In this document: piece after piece, positions 8,401-17,319 of the stretch | How the letters are laid out: every line of letters starts with the position of its first letter | Numbering within the stretch: position 1 is the stretch's first letter | Source of the DNA: CAYNRA01 sp046296415 | GTDB lineage: Bacteria > Bacteroidota > Bacteroidia > Cytophagales > Spirosomataceae | Assembly (NCBI GenBank): GCA_046296415.1 | Contig: JBKBLN010000002.1 | Location: 558,001-622,000, forward strand | Direction: 5' to 3' | Length of the DNA: 64,000 nt | Made by a program: the position numbers and the translations under genes | The notes under the pieces: model-generated | The model's database searches: none | What the model was told of the DNA's origin: nothing | The model's input: the letters and a program-made list of their open reading frames with translations, nothing else

Positions 8401-8469
8401 GAGTGCAAAGAGATGAGAGATGAGTTGTCAAGCCAATTTGAAACACTCCTCTCTCATCTCTCAGCACTC
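8401..8469. repeat. Long imperfect inverted repeat (24-base arms)
   Basis: Arm 8401-8424 begins GAGTGCAAAGAGATGAGAG and arm 8446-8469 ends CTCATCTCTCAGCACTC. Their complementarity is 21 of 24 bases, with a 21-base spacer. The purine-rich GAGATGAGAGATGAG arm has the look of a dispersed REP-like element. There is no T-run, so a classic intrinsic terminator is less likely. It fills most of the gap between the isomerase gene and the coaBC promoter. Confidence 0.7.
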
Positions 8470-8483
8470 ATCACCCCCCTTCC

Positions 8484-8514
8484 TTGTTCGCTGGGTTAGA
8501 AAAAAGTATCTTTG
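8484..8514 (+). promoter_or_regulatory. Promoter of coaBC
   Basis: TTG at 8484-8486 and TATCTTTG at 8507-8514 are separated by 20 bases, an excellent match to the Bacteroidota primary sigma consensus. The -7 box is 19 bases upstream of the coaBC ATG. Confidence 0.75.
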
Positions 8515-8533
8515 AGTTTCAATGATCGCATAG

Positions 8534-9745
8534 ATGACCCTTCAAGGAAAGAAAATCATTTTAGGAGTTACAGGGAGTATCGCAGCCTACAAAAGTGCCT
8601 CCTTGGTCCGTTTACTTGTACAAGATGGGGCTGAGGTACAAGTGGTTATGACCCACACCGCACACGAATTCATTACTCCTCTGACATTGTCGACCCTTTC
8701 CAAACGGCCGGTCATCACCCAATATACCCATGCCAATGGGACTTGGGAGAATCATGTGGAATGGGGAATGTGGGCTGATTTAATCGTGATCGCTCCTGCT
8801 ACAGCTCACTTTATGGGAACTTGTGCCCAAGGACTCTGCCCAGATGTCCTCTCAGCTATCTACCTATCAGCCAAGTGCCCTGTGTTGTGGGCACCCGCCA
8901 TGGATCTTGACATGTACATTCACCCCGCCACACAAGAAAATAGGGCCCGATTGAAATCGTTTGGAAATCAGATCCTAGAGGCAGAATCAGGGGAATTGGC
9001 GAGTGGTCTGGTAGGCCAGGGCCGTTTGATGGAACCCGAACGTATCGTTCACCATATTCAGTCCTTTTTTAATGCGGATCCACTTTGGAAAAATAAACGC
9101 GTATTGATTACCGCTGGACCTACTCAAGAGGCCATTGATCCCGTACGGTATATTTCCAATCACTCTACCGGAAAAATGGGGTTTGCCTTAGCCAAGGCAT
9201 GCCAACAAAAAGGGGCTAAAGTAACCCTGATTTCTGGGCCAGTTTCGATCCCTTTTCCAGAAGGTGTTCAGGTTATTCCTGTGGTCTCTGCCCAAGAAAT
9301 GATGCAAGCCGCAGTGGACAACCATGCCCAACAAGATCTTGTTATTTTTTCGGCAGCTGTGGCCGATTACGCTCCCTCCGAGGTATCTTCCACGAAAGTG
9401 AAGAAAAGTGCCACCGATTGGTCTATTTCTCTAAAACAAAATCCAGATGTTGCCGGGACGCTTGCCTTCCAAAAGAAACCGGGACAAATCCACGTAGGAT
9501 TTGCCTTGGAGACACATCAAGAAAGAGATTATGCTCGAAAAAAATGGGAGAAAAAGAAATTTGATTTCCTTGTGTTAAATAGTTTACAAGATGCCGGGGC
9601 AGGTTTTCGTTATGATACAAATCGTGTATCTTTATTGAATCCAGCAGGAAATTGGATCGAATTTCCGTTGCAATCGAAACAAACACTGGCTTTTGACTTA
9701 CTAGACCAATTTTCAACGGTATGGACCACTTCCAACAATTCGTAA
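8534..9745 (+). CDS. coaBC: Bifunctional phosphopantothenoylcysteine decarboxylase / phosphopantothenate-cysteine ligase
   Basis: A 403-residue enzyme for two steps of coenzyme A synthesis. The N-terminal CoaC flavoprotein domain (about residues 1-180) has GVTGSIAAYKS, the active-site His in WENHVEWG, CAQGLCPD, and a PAMDLDM version of the PxMNxxM motif, a form I associate with Bacteroidota enzymes. The C-terminal CoaB domain begins near residue 188 with RVLITAGPTQEAIDPVRYIS and includes FSAAVADYAP and the Lys-rich VKKSATDW loop. Its last 25 bases overlap the start of the porD gene, so the two are translationally coupled. Confidence 0.95.
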   Translation: MTLQGKKIILGVTGSIAAYKSASLVRLLVQDGAEVQVVMTHTAHEFITPLTLSTLSKRPVITQYTHANGTWENHVEWGMWADLIVIAPATAHFMGTCAQGLCPDVLSAIYLSAKCPVLWAPAMDLDMYIHPATQENRARLKSFGNQILEAESGELASGLVGQGRLMEPERIVHHIQSFFNADPLWKNKRVLITAGPTQEAIDPVRYISNHSTGKMGFALAKACQQKGAKVTLISGPVSIPFPEGVQVIPVVSAQEMMQAAVDNHAQQDLVIFSAAVADYAPSEVSSTKVKKSATDWSISLKQNPDVAGTLAFQKKPGQIHVGFALETHQERDYARKKWEKKKFDFLVLNSLQDAGAGFRYDTNRVSLLNPAGNWIEFPLQSKQTLAFDLLDQFSTVWTTSNNS

Positions 9746-10641
9746 AATCAACTCTACTCGTCCTTTTCTTTTTACCTTTCGCAAGCCAATCACAAGAATT
9801 GGATTGCACGGTTAGCGTCAATTTTAGCCAAATTAGCTCCAAGCAAATTCCAGACCCCGCTGTTTTTGAAGAGTTAAAAACAGCCATTACCAATTTCATG
9901 AATACTCAACGTTGGACCAATGACCTGTTCGCTCAAAATGAAAAAATCAAATGTAACTTGGTCTTAAATTTACTCCAATCGCCCCGGCTCAATGTATTTT
10001 CAGGTAACATCCAATTTCAAGTTGTTCGTCCTGTATATGGAACTACCTACCAAACCGTGCTGCTCCAATACTTAGATCGAAGTGTCGAATTTTCATTTGC
10101 TCCAGAGGAACGATTGATGGTCTTCAATGAGCAAGGATTTACAAATAATTTAACTTCCATCTTAGCATTTTATTCGCTAGTGGCCTTGGCAGTCGATTAT
10201 GATTCCTTTGGAAAACTCAGCGGAACTCCCTACATCCAAAGGGCATTCAATGTGGTGAATTTGGCCAATGATGCCTCCTTGGCTTGGCGAGCCCAAAGTG
10301 ATACCCGAAGCCGGTATTGGTTAATGGAAAACCTCCAAAATCAACAACTCCTTGTCTTTAGAGAAGGACTCTATACCTACCACCGTTTAATTTTAGATGA
10401 CTTTTCAAGTGATATCATAGGACATCAACAGCAAGTAATTGACTGGTTAAAATCGGTATTATCTGTTCAAGAAAAACGTGGAAACCTCGTGCTCATCAGT
10501 TCTTTTTTAGACGCCAAAGCCGAAGAACTTACGCAAATGTTTAGCGAAGCCACACCTGCCATGAAACAAGAGGCCTTTCAGACCTTGACTAAATTAGCTC
10601 CTGATAAAACTTCGGTATTTCGAACGATATTAAAACCTTAA
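9721..10641 (+). CDS. porD: Type IX secretion system protein PorD (DUF4835)
   Basis: A 306-residue exported protein with a signal peptide ending near FASQSQ. The mature start ELDCTVSVNFSQI and the segments AITNFMNTQRWTNDLF and QVVRPVYGTTYQTVLLQYLDRSVEFSF are the signature of DUF4835, a Bacteroidota-only family annotated as PorD of the type IX secretion system. The location directly after coaBC, overlapping it by 25 bases, is also a common arrangement in the phylum. Its molecular role in secretion is not well defined. The window also encodes T9SS substrate-side components at 18-30 kb. Confidence 0.85.
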   Translation: MDHFQQFVKSTLLVLFFLPFASQSQELDCTVSVNFSQISSKQIPDPAVFEELKTAITNFMNTQRWTNDLFAQNEKIKCNLVLNLLQSPRLNVFSGNIQFQVVRPVYGTTYQTVLLQYLDRSVEFSFAPEERLMVFNEQGFTNNLTSILAFYSLVALAVDYDSFGKLSGTPYIQRAFNVVNLANDASLAWRAQSDTRSRYWLMENLQNQQLLVFREGLYTYHRLILDDFSSDIIGHQQQVIDWLKSVLSVQEKRGNLVLISSFLDAKAEELTQMFSEATPAMKQEAFQTLTKLAPDKTSVFRTILKP

Positions 10642-10644
10642 TTC

Positions 10645-11379
10645 ATGAGTCGAATTCTATCTCTTTTCTGTTTACTCATTTTACTAGGTTGCCAACCCAA
10701 GCCTACCCCTAAACAGGAGGTCAAGACGGTAGTTAAAGAGCCCGTCGCAGCAACTAAAAAGCTATCCATGATCGAGCAGAAAGTGGTAGAACAAGGCCTT
10801 ATAGACATCCAAGAGGTAGATGCCACTTTATGGGTGGACCTAAAATATGCGACGACTGATAATTTTTTTGGCGAAAATGTTTACGGTGACTTCACAACCG
10901 CCTACCTCCAAAAAGAACCTGCCGAGGCGCTAAAAAAGGCGCATGACCTCCTAAAAAAACAATATCCCACCTACCGACTTCTGGTTTACGACGCCGTTCG
11001 GCCCCGAAGTGTTCAGTATATTTTATGGGAAAAATTGGATAGTATTCCACCCAAACTGAGAACCAATTATGTTGCCGACCCGGTGAAGGGTTCCATACAT
11101 AATTATGGATGTGCCGTTGACTTAACCATCTACGATACCGAGGCCAAACAACCACTGGATATGGGAACCCCCTTCGATTACTTTGGTTATTTGGCCTACC
11201 CCAGAAAAGAAAATGAGATGCTAGCAAACGGTTCTTTAACAGAACAGCAAGTCAATCATCGGAAAATCCTTCGACAAGTCATGCAAGCTGCCGGGTACGA
11301 ACCTATCACCTCGGAATGGTGGCATTTTAACTACCATAGCCGAAAGGTTGCCAACAGAAAATACAAGATTGTTGAATAA
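10645..11379 (+). CDS. D-alanyl-D-alanine dipeptidase-like lipoprotein (VanX, peptidase M15D)
   Basis: A 244-residue lipoprotein: the signal ends in the lipobox LLGC at about residue 16, followed by a Lys/Pro-rich linker. The catalytic domain shows the VanX pattern: DLKYATTDNFFGENVY, the VRP substrate motif in YDAVRPRSVQ, the zinc ligands in GSIHNYGCAVDLTIYD (SxHxxGxAxD) and the base/ligand pair in SEWWHFNY (ExxWH). It would hydrolyse D-Ala-D-Ala dipeptide in the periplasm for cell-wall recycling. No VanH or VanA gene accompanies it, so a resistance function is not indicated. It follows porD by 3 bases. Confidence 0.9.
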   Translation: MSRILSLFCLLILLGCQPKPTPKQEVKTVVKEPVAATKKLSMIEQKVVEQGLIDIQEVDATLWVDLKYATTDNFFGENVYGDFTTAYLQKEPAEALKKAHDLLKKQYPTYRLLVYDAVRPRSVQYILWEKLDSIPPKLRTNYVADPVKGSIHNYGCAVDLTIYDTEAKQPLDMGTPFDYFGYLAYPRKENEMLANGSLTEQQVNHRKILRQVMQAAGYEPITSEWWHFNYHSRKVANRKYKIVE

Positions 11380-11385
11380 CGAAAC

Positions 11386-11416
11386 TTGGGATTCTTTTGG
11401 GAGAGGTGTATCTTTG
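11386..11416 (+). promoter_or_regulatory. Promoter of pheS
   Basis: TTG 11386-11388 and TATCTTTG 11409-11416 have a 20-base spacer. The -7 box is 25 bases before the GTG start of pheS. Confidence 0.7.
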
Positions 11417-11441
11417 TTCTTTACTTAAAGGCTGAATCCCT

Positions 11442-12476
11442 GTGTTAGATAAAATTCAACAAGTAGCTCTTGACATTGAGCAGTGGCAAATCACGGATAA
11501 AGAGAGTTTAGAAAAATTCCGATTGGCGTACCTAAGCAAAAAGGGAATCCTCAATGATCTTTTTGAGGCATTTAAACTTGTTCCACCAACTGAAAAGAAA
11601 GCAGTTGGGCAAGCTTTGAATCAGGTGAAACAGGCTGCCGAGGCACTTTTGAAAAATAAAACGGAGGAGCTTAGTCAAGCGCAAGAAGTGGGAACTGGAT
11701 CAGAACTGGATCTGACACTCCCAACCGCCCCATTCTCGGTTGGTTCTATGCATCCACTCACCATAGTGCGCCAACGAATCACGCAAATTTTTGCCCGCAT
11801 GGGCTTTAATGTTGAAGATGGCCCTGAAATCGAAACGGACTGGTACAACTTTGGTGCATTGAACTTCCCAGACAACCACCCGGCGCGCGAAATGCAGGAT
11901 ACTTTCTTCATCGCTAAAGGCCAAAAGCAGTCTGAGGATGTATTGCTTCGTACCCACACCTCGAATGTACAAATTCGACTCATGGAACGAAAAAAGCCAC
12001 CCCTGCGCTCCATCATGATTGGCCGTGTTTACCGAAATGAAGCCATTTCAGCCCGGGCACATTGTCAATTTCACCAAGTTGAAGGTCTTTTCGTCGATAA
12101 AAATGTAAGCTTCCAAGACTTGAAAGACACCCTATATCATTTTGCCAAAGAAATGTTCGGGGCAGATACACAAATTCGACTACGTCCGAGTTATTTTCCC
12201 TTCACCGAACCAAGTGCGGAAATCGATATTTCTTGTTTCATTTGCGGAGGCGATGGATGCAATGTCTGTAAACATAGTGGATGGGTAGAAATCGCAGGAT
12301 CCGGAATGGTAGATCCTAATGTGTTGGAAGCGTGTGGAATCGATTCCACCGAATACACCGGATTTGCCTTTGGTATGGGGATCGAACGCATCACTATGCT
12401 AAAATATGGTATTCATGACCTTCGGCTATTCTTTGAAAACGATGTTCGTTTCTTACGGCAATTTACCGGAGCTTAA
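11442..12476 (+). CDS. pheS: Phenylalanine-tRNA ligase alpha subunit
   Basis: A 344-residue class II aminoacyl-tRNA synthetase subunit that charges tRNA-Phe together with PheT. The start is GTG 11442 (MLDKIQQVALDIEQW), 25 bases after a strong -7 box. The N-terminal coiled coil covers about residues 1-90, then the catalytic core with PLTIVRQRITQIFARMGF, motif 2 in IGRVYRNEAISARAHCQFHQVEGLFVD, and motif 3 in GFAFGMGIERITMLKYGI. The CFICGGDGCNVCKHSGW cysteine cluster is usual in this subfamily. PheT is not adjacent, as is common in Bacteroidota. Confidence 0.96.
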   Translation: MLDKIQQVALDIEQWQITDKESLEKFRLAYLSKKGILNDLFEAFKLVPPTEKKAVGQALNQVKQAAEALLKNKTEELSQAQEVGTGSELDLTLPTAPFSVGSMHPLTIVRQRITQIFARMGFNVEDGPEIETDWYNFGALNFPDNHPAREMQDTFFIAKGQKQSEDVLLRTHTSNVQIRLMERKKPPLRSIMIGRVYRNEAISARAHCQFHQVEGLFVDKNVSFQDLKDTLYHFAKEMFGADTQIRLRPSYFPFTEPSAEIDISCFICGGDGCNVCKHSGWVEIAGSGMVDPNVLEACGIDSTEYTGFAFGMGIERITMLKYGIHDLRLFFENDVRFLRQFTGA

Positions 12477-12492
12477 ATAAAATTAAACGATT

Positions 12493-12522
12493 AAAAATGG
12501 CCTCCTTTGGGAGGCCATTTTT
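12493..12522. terminator. Bidirectional terminator between pheS and the racemase/dehydratase gene
   Basis: Stem AAAAATGGCCTCC (12493-12505) / GGAGGCCATTTTT (12510-12522) with a TTTG loop. T-rich flanks on both strands fit convergent termination. It touches the stop codon of the minus-strand gene at 12521. Confidence 0.9.
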
Positions 12523-13483
12523 ATTGAATCGAAAACGGAACCTTATCGGGATCTACATTTCCGCCGGTTAATATGACCCCAACTTTTTTTCCTTGATAAG
12601 CCTGTCCATGCCGCTTGAACGCAGCCAAAGGAACAGCACACGATGGTTCGATCAATTGACCGATTCCTTCGTAAACACGCTCCATAGCTTCTAAAATTTC
12701 AGAATCCTGCACCAGCCAAATGTCGTTGACATAGCGCTGGATGATTTCCAAAGTGCGTTCGCTTAATGTGGTCAACAATCCATCGGCTACAGTTTGAATG
12801 TAAGGAGCTTTTTCCACTCGCCCACTTCGAAAAGACAAAACGGCATCGGCAGCCCCCTCTGGCTCCCCCGCAATTACGTGGGCAGTTGGATGAAAATAAT
12901 GGACGGAAAGCGCGGTACCACTCAACAAACCACCACCCCCCACAGGTGCCATCACGAGATCCAGCCCTGGACAATCCTCGATTAACTCTTTGGCGGTAGT
13001 CGCCTGACCCGCAATGACATCATAATCGTCAAATGGATGAATAAAGGTAGCACCCGTCGCGGCTTGAACTTGTTCCACCGTCGATACACGAGCTTCTAAT
13101 GTAGGTTCACAAAAAATAACCTGACCTCCTAAAGCTTCCACTCCAGCAACTTTCACTTTAGGCGCATTGGAGGGCATTACGATGAAGGCTTGTGTTCCAA
13201 CCTGTTTGGCGGCCAAGGCAATTGCTTGGGCATGATTTCCGGAGGAATGAGTTACCAGCCCCTTGGCACGATCTTCACTCGACAGACGCAAAACTGCATG
13301 CATACCGCCTCGTGCCTTGAATGCTTTAATTTTTTGTTGATTCTCACATTTGAAAAACAACGAGGCGCCAGCCCAGGCATCGAGCTGATCACTACGCAAA
13401 ACAGGGGTCCTGTGTATGTAGGGCCGAATTAAATCATGAGCGGACTCGATGTCTTCACGGGTCGGAATTTGAGATAAAAACAT
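12521..13483 (-). CDS. Serine racemase / threonine dehydratase family PLP enzyme
   Basis: A 320-residue fold-type II PLP enzyme. Visible motifs are the PLP lysine in KAFKARGGMHAV, the substrate loop SSGNHAQA, the phosphate-binding glycine loop APVGGGGLLSG, and the C-terminal VILTGGNVD. There is no C-terminal ACT regulatory domain, so it is shorter than biosynthetic IlvA and closer to serine racemase or catabolic threonine dehydratase. Which of the two activities dominates cannot be read from the sequence. It begins 3 bases after the maltokinase gene stop, so both genes probably share a message. Confidence 0.85.
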   Translation of the reverse strand: MFLSQIPTREDIESAHDLIRPYIHRTPVLRSDQLDAWAGASLFFKCENQQKIKAFKARGGMHAVLRLSSEDRAKGLVTHSSGNHAQAIALAAKQVGTQAFIVMPSNAPKVKVAGVEALGGQVIFCEPTLEARVSTVEQVQAATGATFIHPFDDYDVIAGQATTAKELIEDCPGLDLVMAPVGGGGLLSGTALSVHYFHPTAHVIAGEPEGAADAVLSFRSGRVEKAPYIQTVADGLLTTLSERTLEIIQRYVNDIWLVQDSEILEAMERVYEGIGQLIEPSCAVPLAAFKRHGQAYQGKKVGVILTGGNVDPDKVPFSIQ

Positions 13484-13486
13484 AAA

Positions 13487-15049
13487 TTAGCGTTTCAATT
13501 TTTCAATTTCACGAATGACCTCCACAATACCTTTCAAGGGAATACGAACCCATGAAGGTCGGTAGTTAATTTCATAACCTAACTCGTAAACCGACTTTTC
13601 CAAGAGGTGAAATTGAAGCAAGTAATTGATCTCGTTGTTGTTTTTGAAAAGCAAGTGCCCTGGGCCAAAATACCCTAGGTATTCCGACAAATACGTATCC
13701 CGAATCAAACGATACCAACGCTCGGCAGCCCGCTCAAGCTCTTGCTCGGCTTTCCCAGCTGTTTCTTCAGCATGAAAAAGTTTAGCTGAAACGGCGTAAT
13801 GATAGGACCGGATCATCCCTGCCACATCTTTGAGCGGCGAATGCTTGATTTTTCGGTGTGTGATAGAACTCTCAGGTTCTCCTTCAAAATCAATGATTTT
13901 AAGGTCATCTTGACATACCAAGACCTGTCCCAAGTGGTAATCTCCATGAACTCTCGTTCGGTAGGATTCTAGCGGCCGTGTCAAAATTTGATCTACAAAG
14001 TCAATGATTAAATCTTTCGATTCCATGAATGTCCAGGCCAGCTTTTGAGCTCTGGGATCAAGATCCATGTAATGGTCGGTAAGAAGCTGATAGCGATTTT
14101 CAATCAAGGATTCTACTTTCTGATGAATAAACCGCCGATACGAGCGATCAAAAGGATCAGCTCGGAAATCCTCGGTACCTCGAGTACTAAACAGAGCTTC
14201 ATGCATTTGGGCCGTACGTTGAGCTAGAAGCGTCACCTGATCAAAAACCTTTTCACGAATTTGAAAATCACCCTCCACAAAGGCATGAATGAAATCATTC
14301 AGGTAATCGCCTGTTTTTGACCAGTCATCTTTTTCATTCTCAATGACCTCTACCATCATTCCAAACGTTACGTGCGGGCGGTCGTGTCGTCGCCAGGTAA
14401 CACTCCCCGCAAATCGTGGAATATGTTGAAATCCTGAATTTTGGGTAATGTATTCCACCATTTCAACCTCTGGATTGGTTTCTGAGAATAACTTTCGATA
14501 TAGCTTAAAGAAAAAGGTATCCGAATAAATGAAAGCTGTATTACTGGAATCGATGACCGGTAAATAGGAAACCACTTCAGGTAATTCCACATAGGCTTTC
14601 CCCCGATGCAACTCTATAGCATACCCGTTTTTCTGTTTTTCTTGGGTATTCTTTCCTATGTGTTCAAACAAGGCATACCGAAACGTTGGGTCATAGGTGG
14701 CATCCACCAAGAAACCCTCTTGATCCTCCAAAGTAGCTGCTACGATGATGCCTTCCTCCGCTAGTTGGTCGGATTCTTGGGAGGAGATAAAGGAAACGGG
14801 TAACAGATAATTTTCTGCCTCGCCTTCGGTATATTTGGATTCAAAAATGACAAAAAAATACGTTCGATCTTGCCATGAAAGGCGAACTGCGTCTTTAATC
14901 TTTAGGCTAACCAACGTTCGCGCCTTACCAGCAAACCAACGACATTTTTGAATAAAATTAGGCAATAAATTGTCCTCCAGTACGGTATGGACATATTTAT
15001 CACGTTCAAATCCTTCCCAATCAAGGGATAAATTAAATAAGGCGGTCAT
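13487..15049 (-). CDS. Maltokinase-like protein (trehalose/maltose metabolism)
   Basis: A 520-residue protein with an N-terminal cap domain (KCRWFAGKARTLVSLKIKD) and a C-terminal aminoglycoside phosphotransferase-like kinase domain. The catalytic loop reads RTRVHGDYHLGQVLV and the metal-binding motif IIDFEGEPE, both diagnostic of maltokinase, which makes maltose 1-phosphate for glycogen or alpha-glucan assembly through GlgE. In many bacteria it is fused to trehalose synthase; here it stands alone. No GlgE or TreS gene is in the window. The unusual neighbour is a serine racemase-like gene 3 bases downstream. Confidence 0.82.
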   Translation of the reverse strand: MTALFNLSLDWEGFERDKYVHTVLEDNLLPNFIQKCRWFAGKARTLVSLKIKDAVRLSWQDRTYFFVIFESKYTEGEAENYLLPVSFISSQESDQLAEEGIIVAATLEDQEGFLVDATYDPTFRYALFEHIGKNTQEKQKNGYAIELHRGKAYVELPEVVSYLPVIDSSNTAFIYSDTFFFKLYRKLFSETNPEVEMVEYITQNSGFQHIPRFAGSVTWRRHDRPHVTFGMMVEVIENEKDDWSKTGDYLNDFIHAFVEGDFQIREKVFDQVTLLAQRTAQMHEALFSTRGTEDFRADPFDRSYRRFIHQKVESLIENRYQLLTDHYMDLDPRAQKLAWTFMESKDLIIDFVDQILTRPLESYRTRVHGDYHLGQVLVCQDDLKIIDFEGEPESSITHRKIKHSPLKDVAGMIRSYHYAVSAKLFHAEETAGKAEQELERAAERWYRLIRDTYLSEYLGYFGPGHLLFKNNNEINYLLQFHLLEKSVYELGYEINYRPSWVRIPLKGIVEVIREIEKLKR

Positions 15050-15142
15050 GCGAATAAGGGTCAGGTTAAATAAATCGTCTCACAAATTAGGGAACGGGAC
15101 TTTATTTCCCAAATCTCCAACCTAAGAAACCGACTTTATCTG

Positions 15143-15150
15143 TATTTTTG
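15143..15150 (+). promoter_or_regulatory. -7 box of the M3 peptidase gene
   Basis: TATTTTTG matches TAnnTTTG, 21 bases before ATG 15172. The -33 region is weak. Confidence 0.5.
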
Positions 15151-15171
15151 TTAATAAACCCAGATAAACGA

Positions 15172-17271
15172 ATGAAAAAATTCATCATTGGCTTGGTCTG
15201 CTGGGCAATTTCCCCGGCTTGGGCCCAAAACTCCGCATCCATGAACCCATTTGATCAACCTTTTGGTACACTTCACGAAACGGCACCTTACAGTAAAATT
15301 CGGCCTGAGCACTTTATTCCCGCTATCAAGAATGGAATAGAGTTGGGTCGTAAAGAAATTGACCAAATTAAATCGAATCCTGCCAAACCTACCTTTACCA
15401 ATACCATTGTGGCCTTGGAAAACGCAGGTAAATCGTTAGGTCGAGTAACTCGCGTGATGAACCACTTAAATGGTTCTGAGACGACACCGGACATCCAATC
15501 GGCTGTTCGGCAGGCCGCTCCGCTGTTGACAGAATATTCCAATGATGTCTCTTTAGACCCAGTGTTATTTCAACGAGTAAAAGCGGTGTGGGATGGTCGT
15601 GCGGCGCTCAAATTAGATAAAGAAGACGCCATGCTCCTAGAAAAAACCTACAAAAGCTTTGCCCGAAATGGGGCGGCGTTGGAGGCCTCTGCACAAAGTA
15701 AATTGAGAGAAATTAATAAAGAACTTTCTCTTTTATCTTTGCAATTCTCAGAAAACATTTTGAACGCGACCAATGCATACAAATTGCATATTACCGATGA
15801 AAGTCGTCTAAAAGGGTTGCCCGACTTTGTAAAAGAAGGTGCTCGCGCCACAGCCAAAAAAGCCAATTTAGAGGGATGGGTATTTACCCTACAAGCTCCA
15901 TCCTATGGGCCATTCATGCAATATGCCGAGGATCGTGACTTGAGAAAAGAATTGTTCTTGGCCTTTAGTTCACGTGGCTTTAAAGGAGATACCTACGATA
16001 ACCAAGCGAACATTCAAAAAATTGTACAACTTCGCTACGATAAGGCTCAATTGCTAGGCTATGACACTTGGGCAGATTATATTTTGGAAGAACGAATGGC
16101 CAATACCAAAACCATCGTTTGGGATTTCCTTCAGGACATTCAAAAATATGCAGAACCGGCGGCTATGGCAGAAATGAAGGAATTAACCGCCTTTGCCCAA
16201 AGTATTGGTTTCCCAGAGCCTCAGTTGCAACGATGGGATGTTTCTTTTTACAGTGAAAAACTCAAAAAAGAAAAATATGCCATCAATGATGAAATCTTAA
16301 AGCCTTACTTTAAGTTGGAGAATGTACTTGATGGAATTTTCACATTAGCCAATCGTCTTTATGGCATCACCTTTAAACTGAATCCCGCCATCGAAGGTTG
16401 GCACGAGGATGTGAGAGCCTATGAAGTATTTGATAAAAATGGCAAATTATTGGCAGTTTGGTATGGTGATTATTTTCCTCGCCCGGGGAAACGAGCTGGC
16501 GCATGGAATAACTCCGTTCAAGGCCAATGGATGCAAGGTGGGAAAGATATTCGCCCTCATGTAGTGAATGTCTGTAATTTCTCCAAACCAACAGATACCA
16601 AACCTTCCCTACTTACTTTTTATGAAGTAACCACTCTTTTCCACGAATTTGGCCATGCGTTGCATTCCATGATGGCCGCAGGAAAATATGCATCCTTGTC
16701 GGGTACAAGTGTCGCTTGGGATTTTGTGGAGCTTCCAAGCCAAATCATGGAAAATTTTGCAGAACAACCTGAAGTTCTACGCATGTTTGCTCGCCATTAC
16801 CAGACAGGTGAAGTAATACCTCAAGAATTGATCGATAAACTACGGGCAAGCGCCAATTTTATGTCGGGTACGGGTACGATGCGTCAACTTGGTTTGGGGA
16901 TGATCGACATGACCTACCACAGCACCAAACCAACTGGTGAATCCGTGGCTGAAATTGAACGCAAAGCTGACGTAGCAGCCAAACTATACCCAAAAACTGA
17001 AGGGACGGCTACTTCGACTTCATTCTCCCATATTTTTGCGGGTGGTTATTCTGCTGGATATTACAGCTACAAATGGTCGGAAGTATTGGATGCCGATGCG
17101 TTTGAGCTATTTAAAGAGAAAGGAATTTTCAACAAAGATGTGGCCGAGTCCTTCCGGAAAAACATTTTGTCGGCAGGTGGTACTGAAAAACCCATGGAAC
17201 TTTACAAAAAATTCCGAGGCCGTGAACCCAAAACCGATGCTATGCTACGAAGATCTGGTCTTTTGCAATAA
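15172..17271 (+). CDS. Exported M3 family metallopeptidase (peptidyl-dipeptidase Dcp-like)
   Basis: A 699-residue zinc peptidase. I start it at ATG 15172 because a signal peptide follows (MKKFIIGLVCWAISPAWAQ). The N-terminal helical half has NPFDQPFGTLHETAPYSKI; the catalytic centre is TLFHEFGHALHSMM with the downstream Glu in WDFVELPSQIMENFAEQ, as in Dcp and oligopeptidase A. The C-terminal GGYSAGYYSYKWSEVLDADAFELF is also typical. Dcp enzymes remove C-terminal dipeptides; with a signal peptide this copy should act in the periplasm. Length fits the family (about 680-720). Confidence 0.93.
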   Translation: MKKFIIGLVCWAISPAWAQNSASMNPFDQPFGTLHETAPYSKIRPEHFIPAIKNGIELGRKEIDQIKSNPAKPTFTNTIVALENAGKSLGRVTRVMNHLNGSETTPDIQSAVRQAAPLLTEYSNDVSLDPVLFQRVKAVWDGRAALKLDKEDAMLLEKTYKSFARNGAALEASAQSKLREINKELSLLSLQFSENILNATNAYKLHITDESRLKGLPDFVKEGARATAKKANLEGWVFTLQAPSYGPFMQYAEDRDLRKELFLAFSSRGFKGDTYDNQANIQKIVQLRYDKAQLLGYDTWADYILEERMANTKTIVWDFLQDIQKYAEPAAMAEMKELTAFAQSIGFPEPQLQRWDVSFYSEKLKKEKYAINDEILKPYFKLENVLDGIFTLANRLYGITFKLNPAIEGWHEDVRAYEVFDKNGKLLAVWYGDYFPRPGKRAGAWNNSVQGQWMQGGKDIRPHVVNVCNFSKPTDTKPSLLTFYEVTTLFHEFGHALHSMMAAGKYASLSGTSVAWDFVELPSQIMENFAEQPEVLRMFARHYQTGEVIPQELIDKLRASANFMSGTGTMRQLGLGMIDMTYHSTKPTGESVAEIERKADVAAKLYPKTEGTATSTSFSHIFAGGYSAGYYSYKWSEVLDADAFELFKEKGIFNKDVAESFRKNILSAGGTEKPMELYKKFRGREPKTDAMLRRSGLLQ

Positions 17272-17285
17272 AGCTTAGATTGATA

Positions 17286-17319
17286 AAAAAACCAGTTTGG
17301 CGTACCAAACTGGTTTTTT
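17286..17319. terminator. Bidirectional terminator between M3 peptidase and rpe
   Basis: Perfect 15-base stem AAAAAACCAGTTTGG (17286-17300) / CCAAACTGGTTTTTT (17305-17319) with a CGTA loop. A- and T-runs serve both strands; it touches the rpe stop codon. Confidence 0.92.

Noticed and set aside
10645..11379. Vancomycin resistance determinant
   Set aside because: Only a VanX-like dipeptidase is present, as a lipoprotein; without VanH/VanA-type ligase genes it is better explained as cell-wall recycling.
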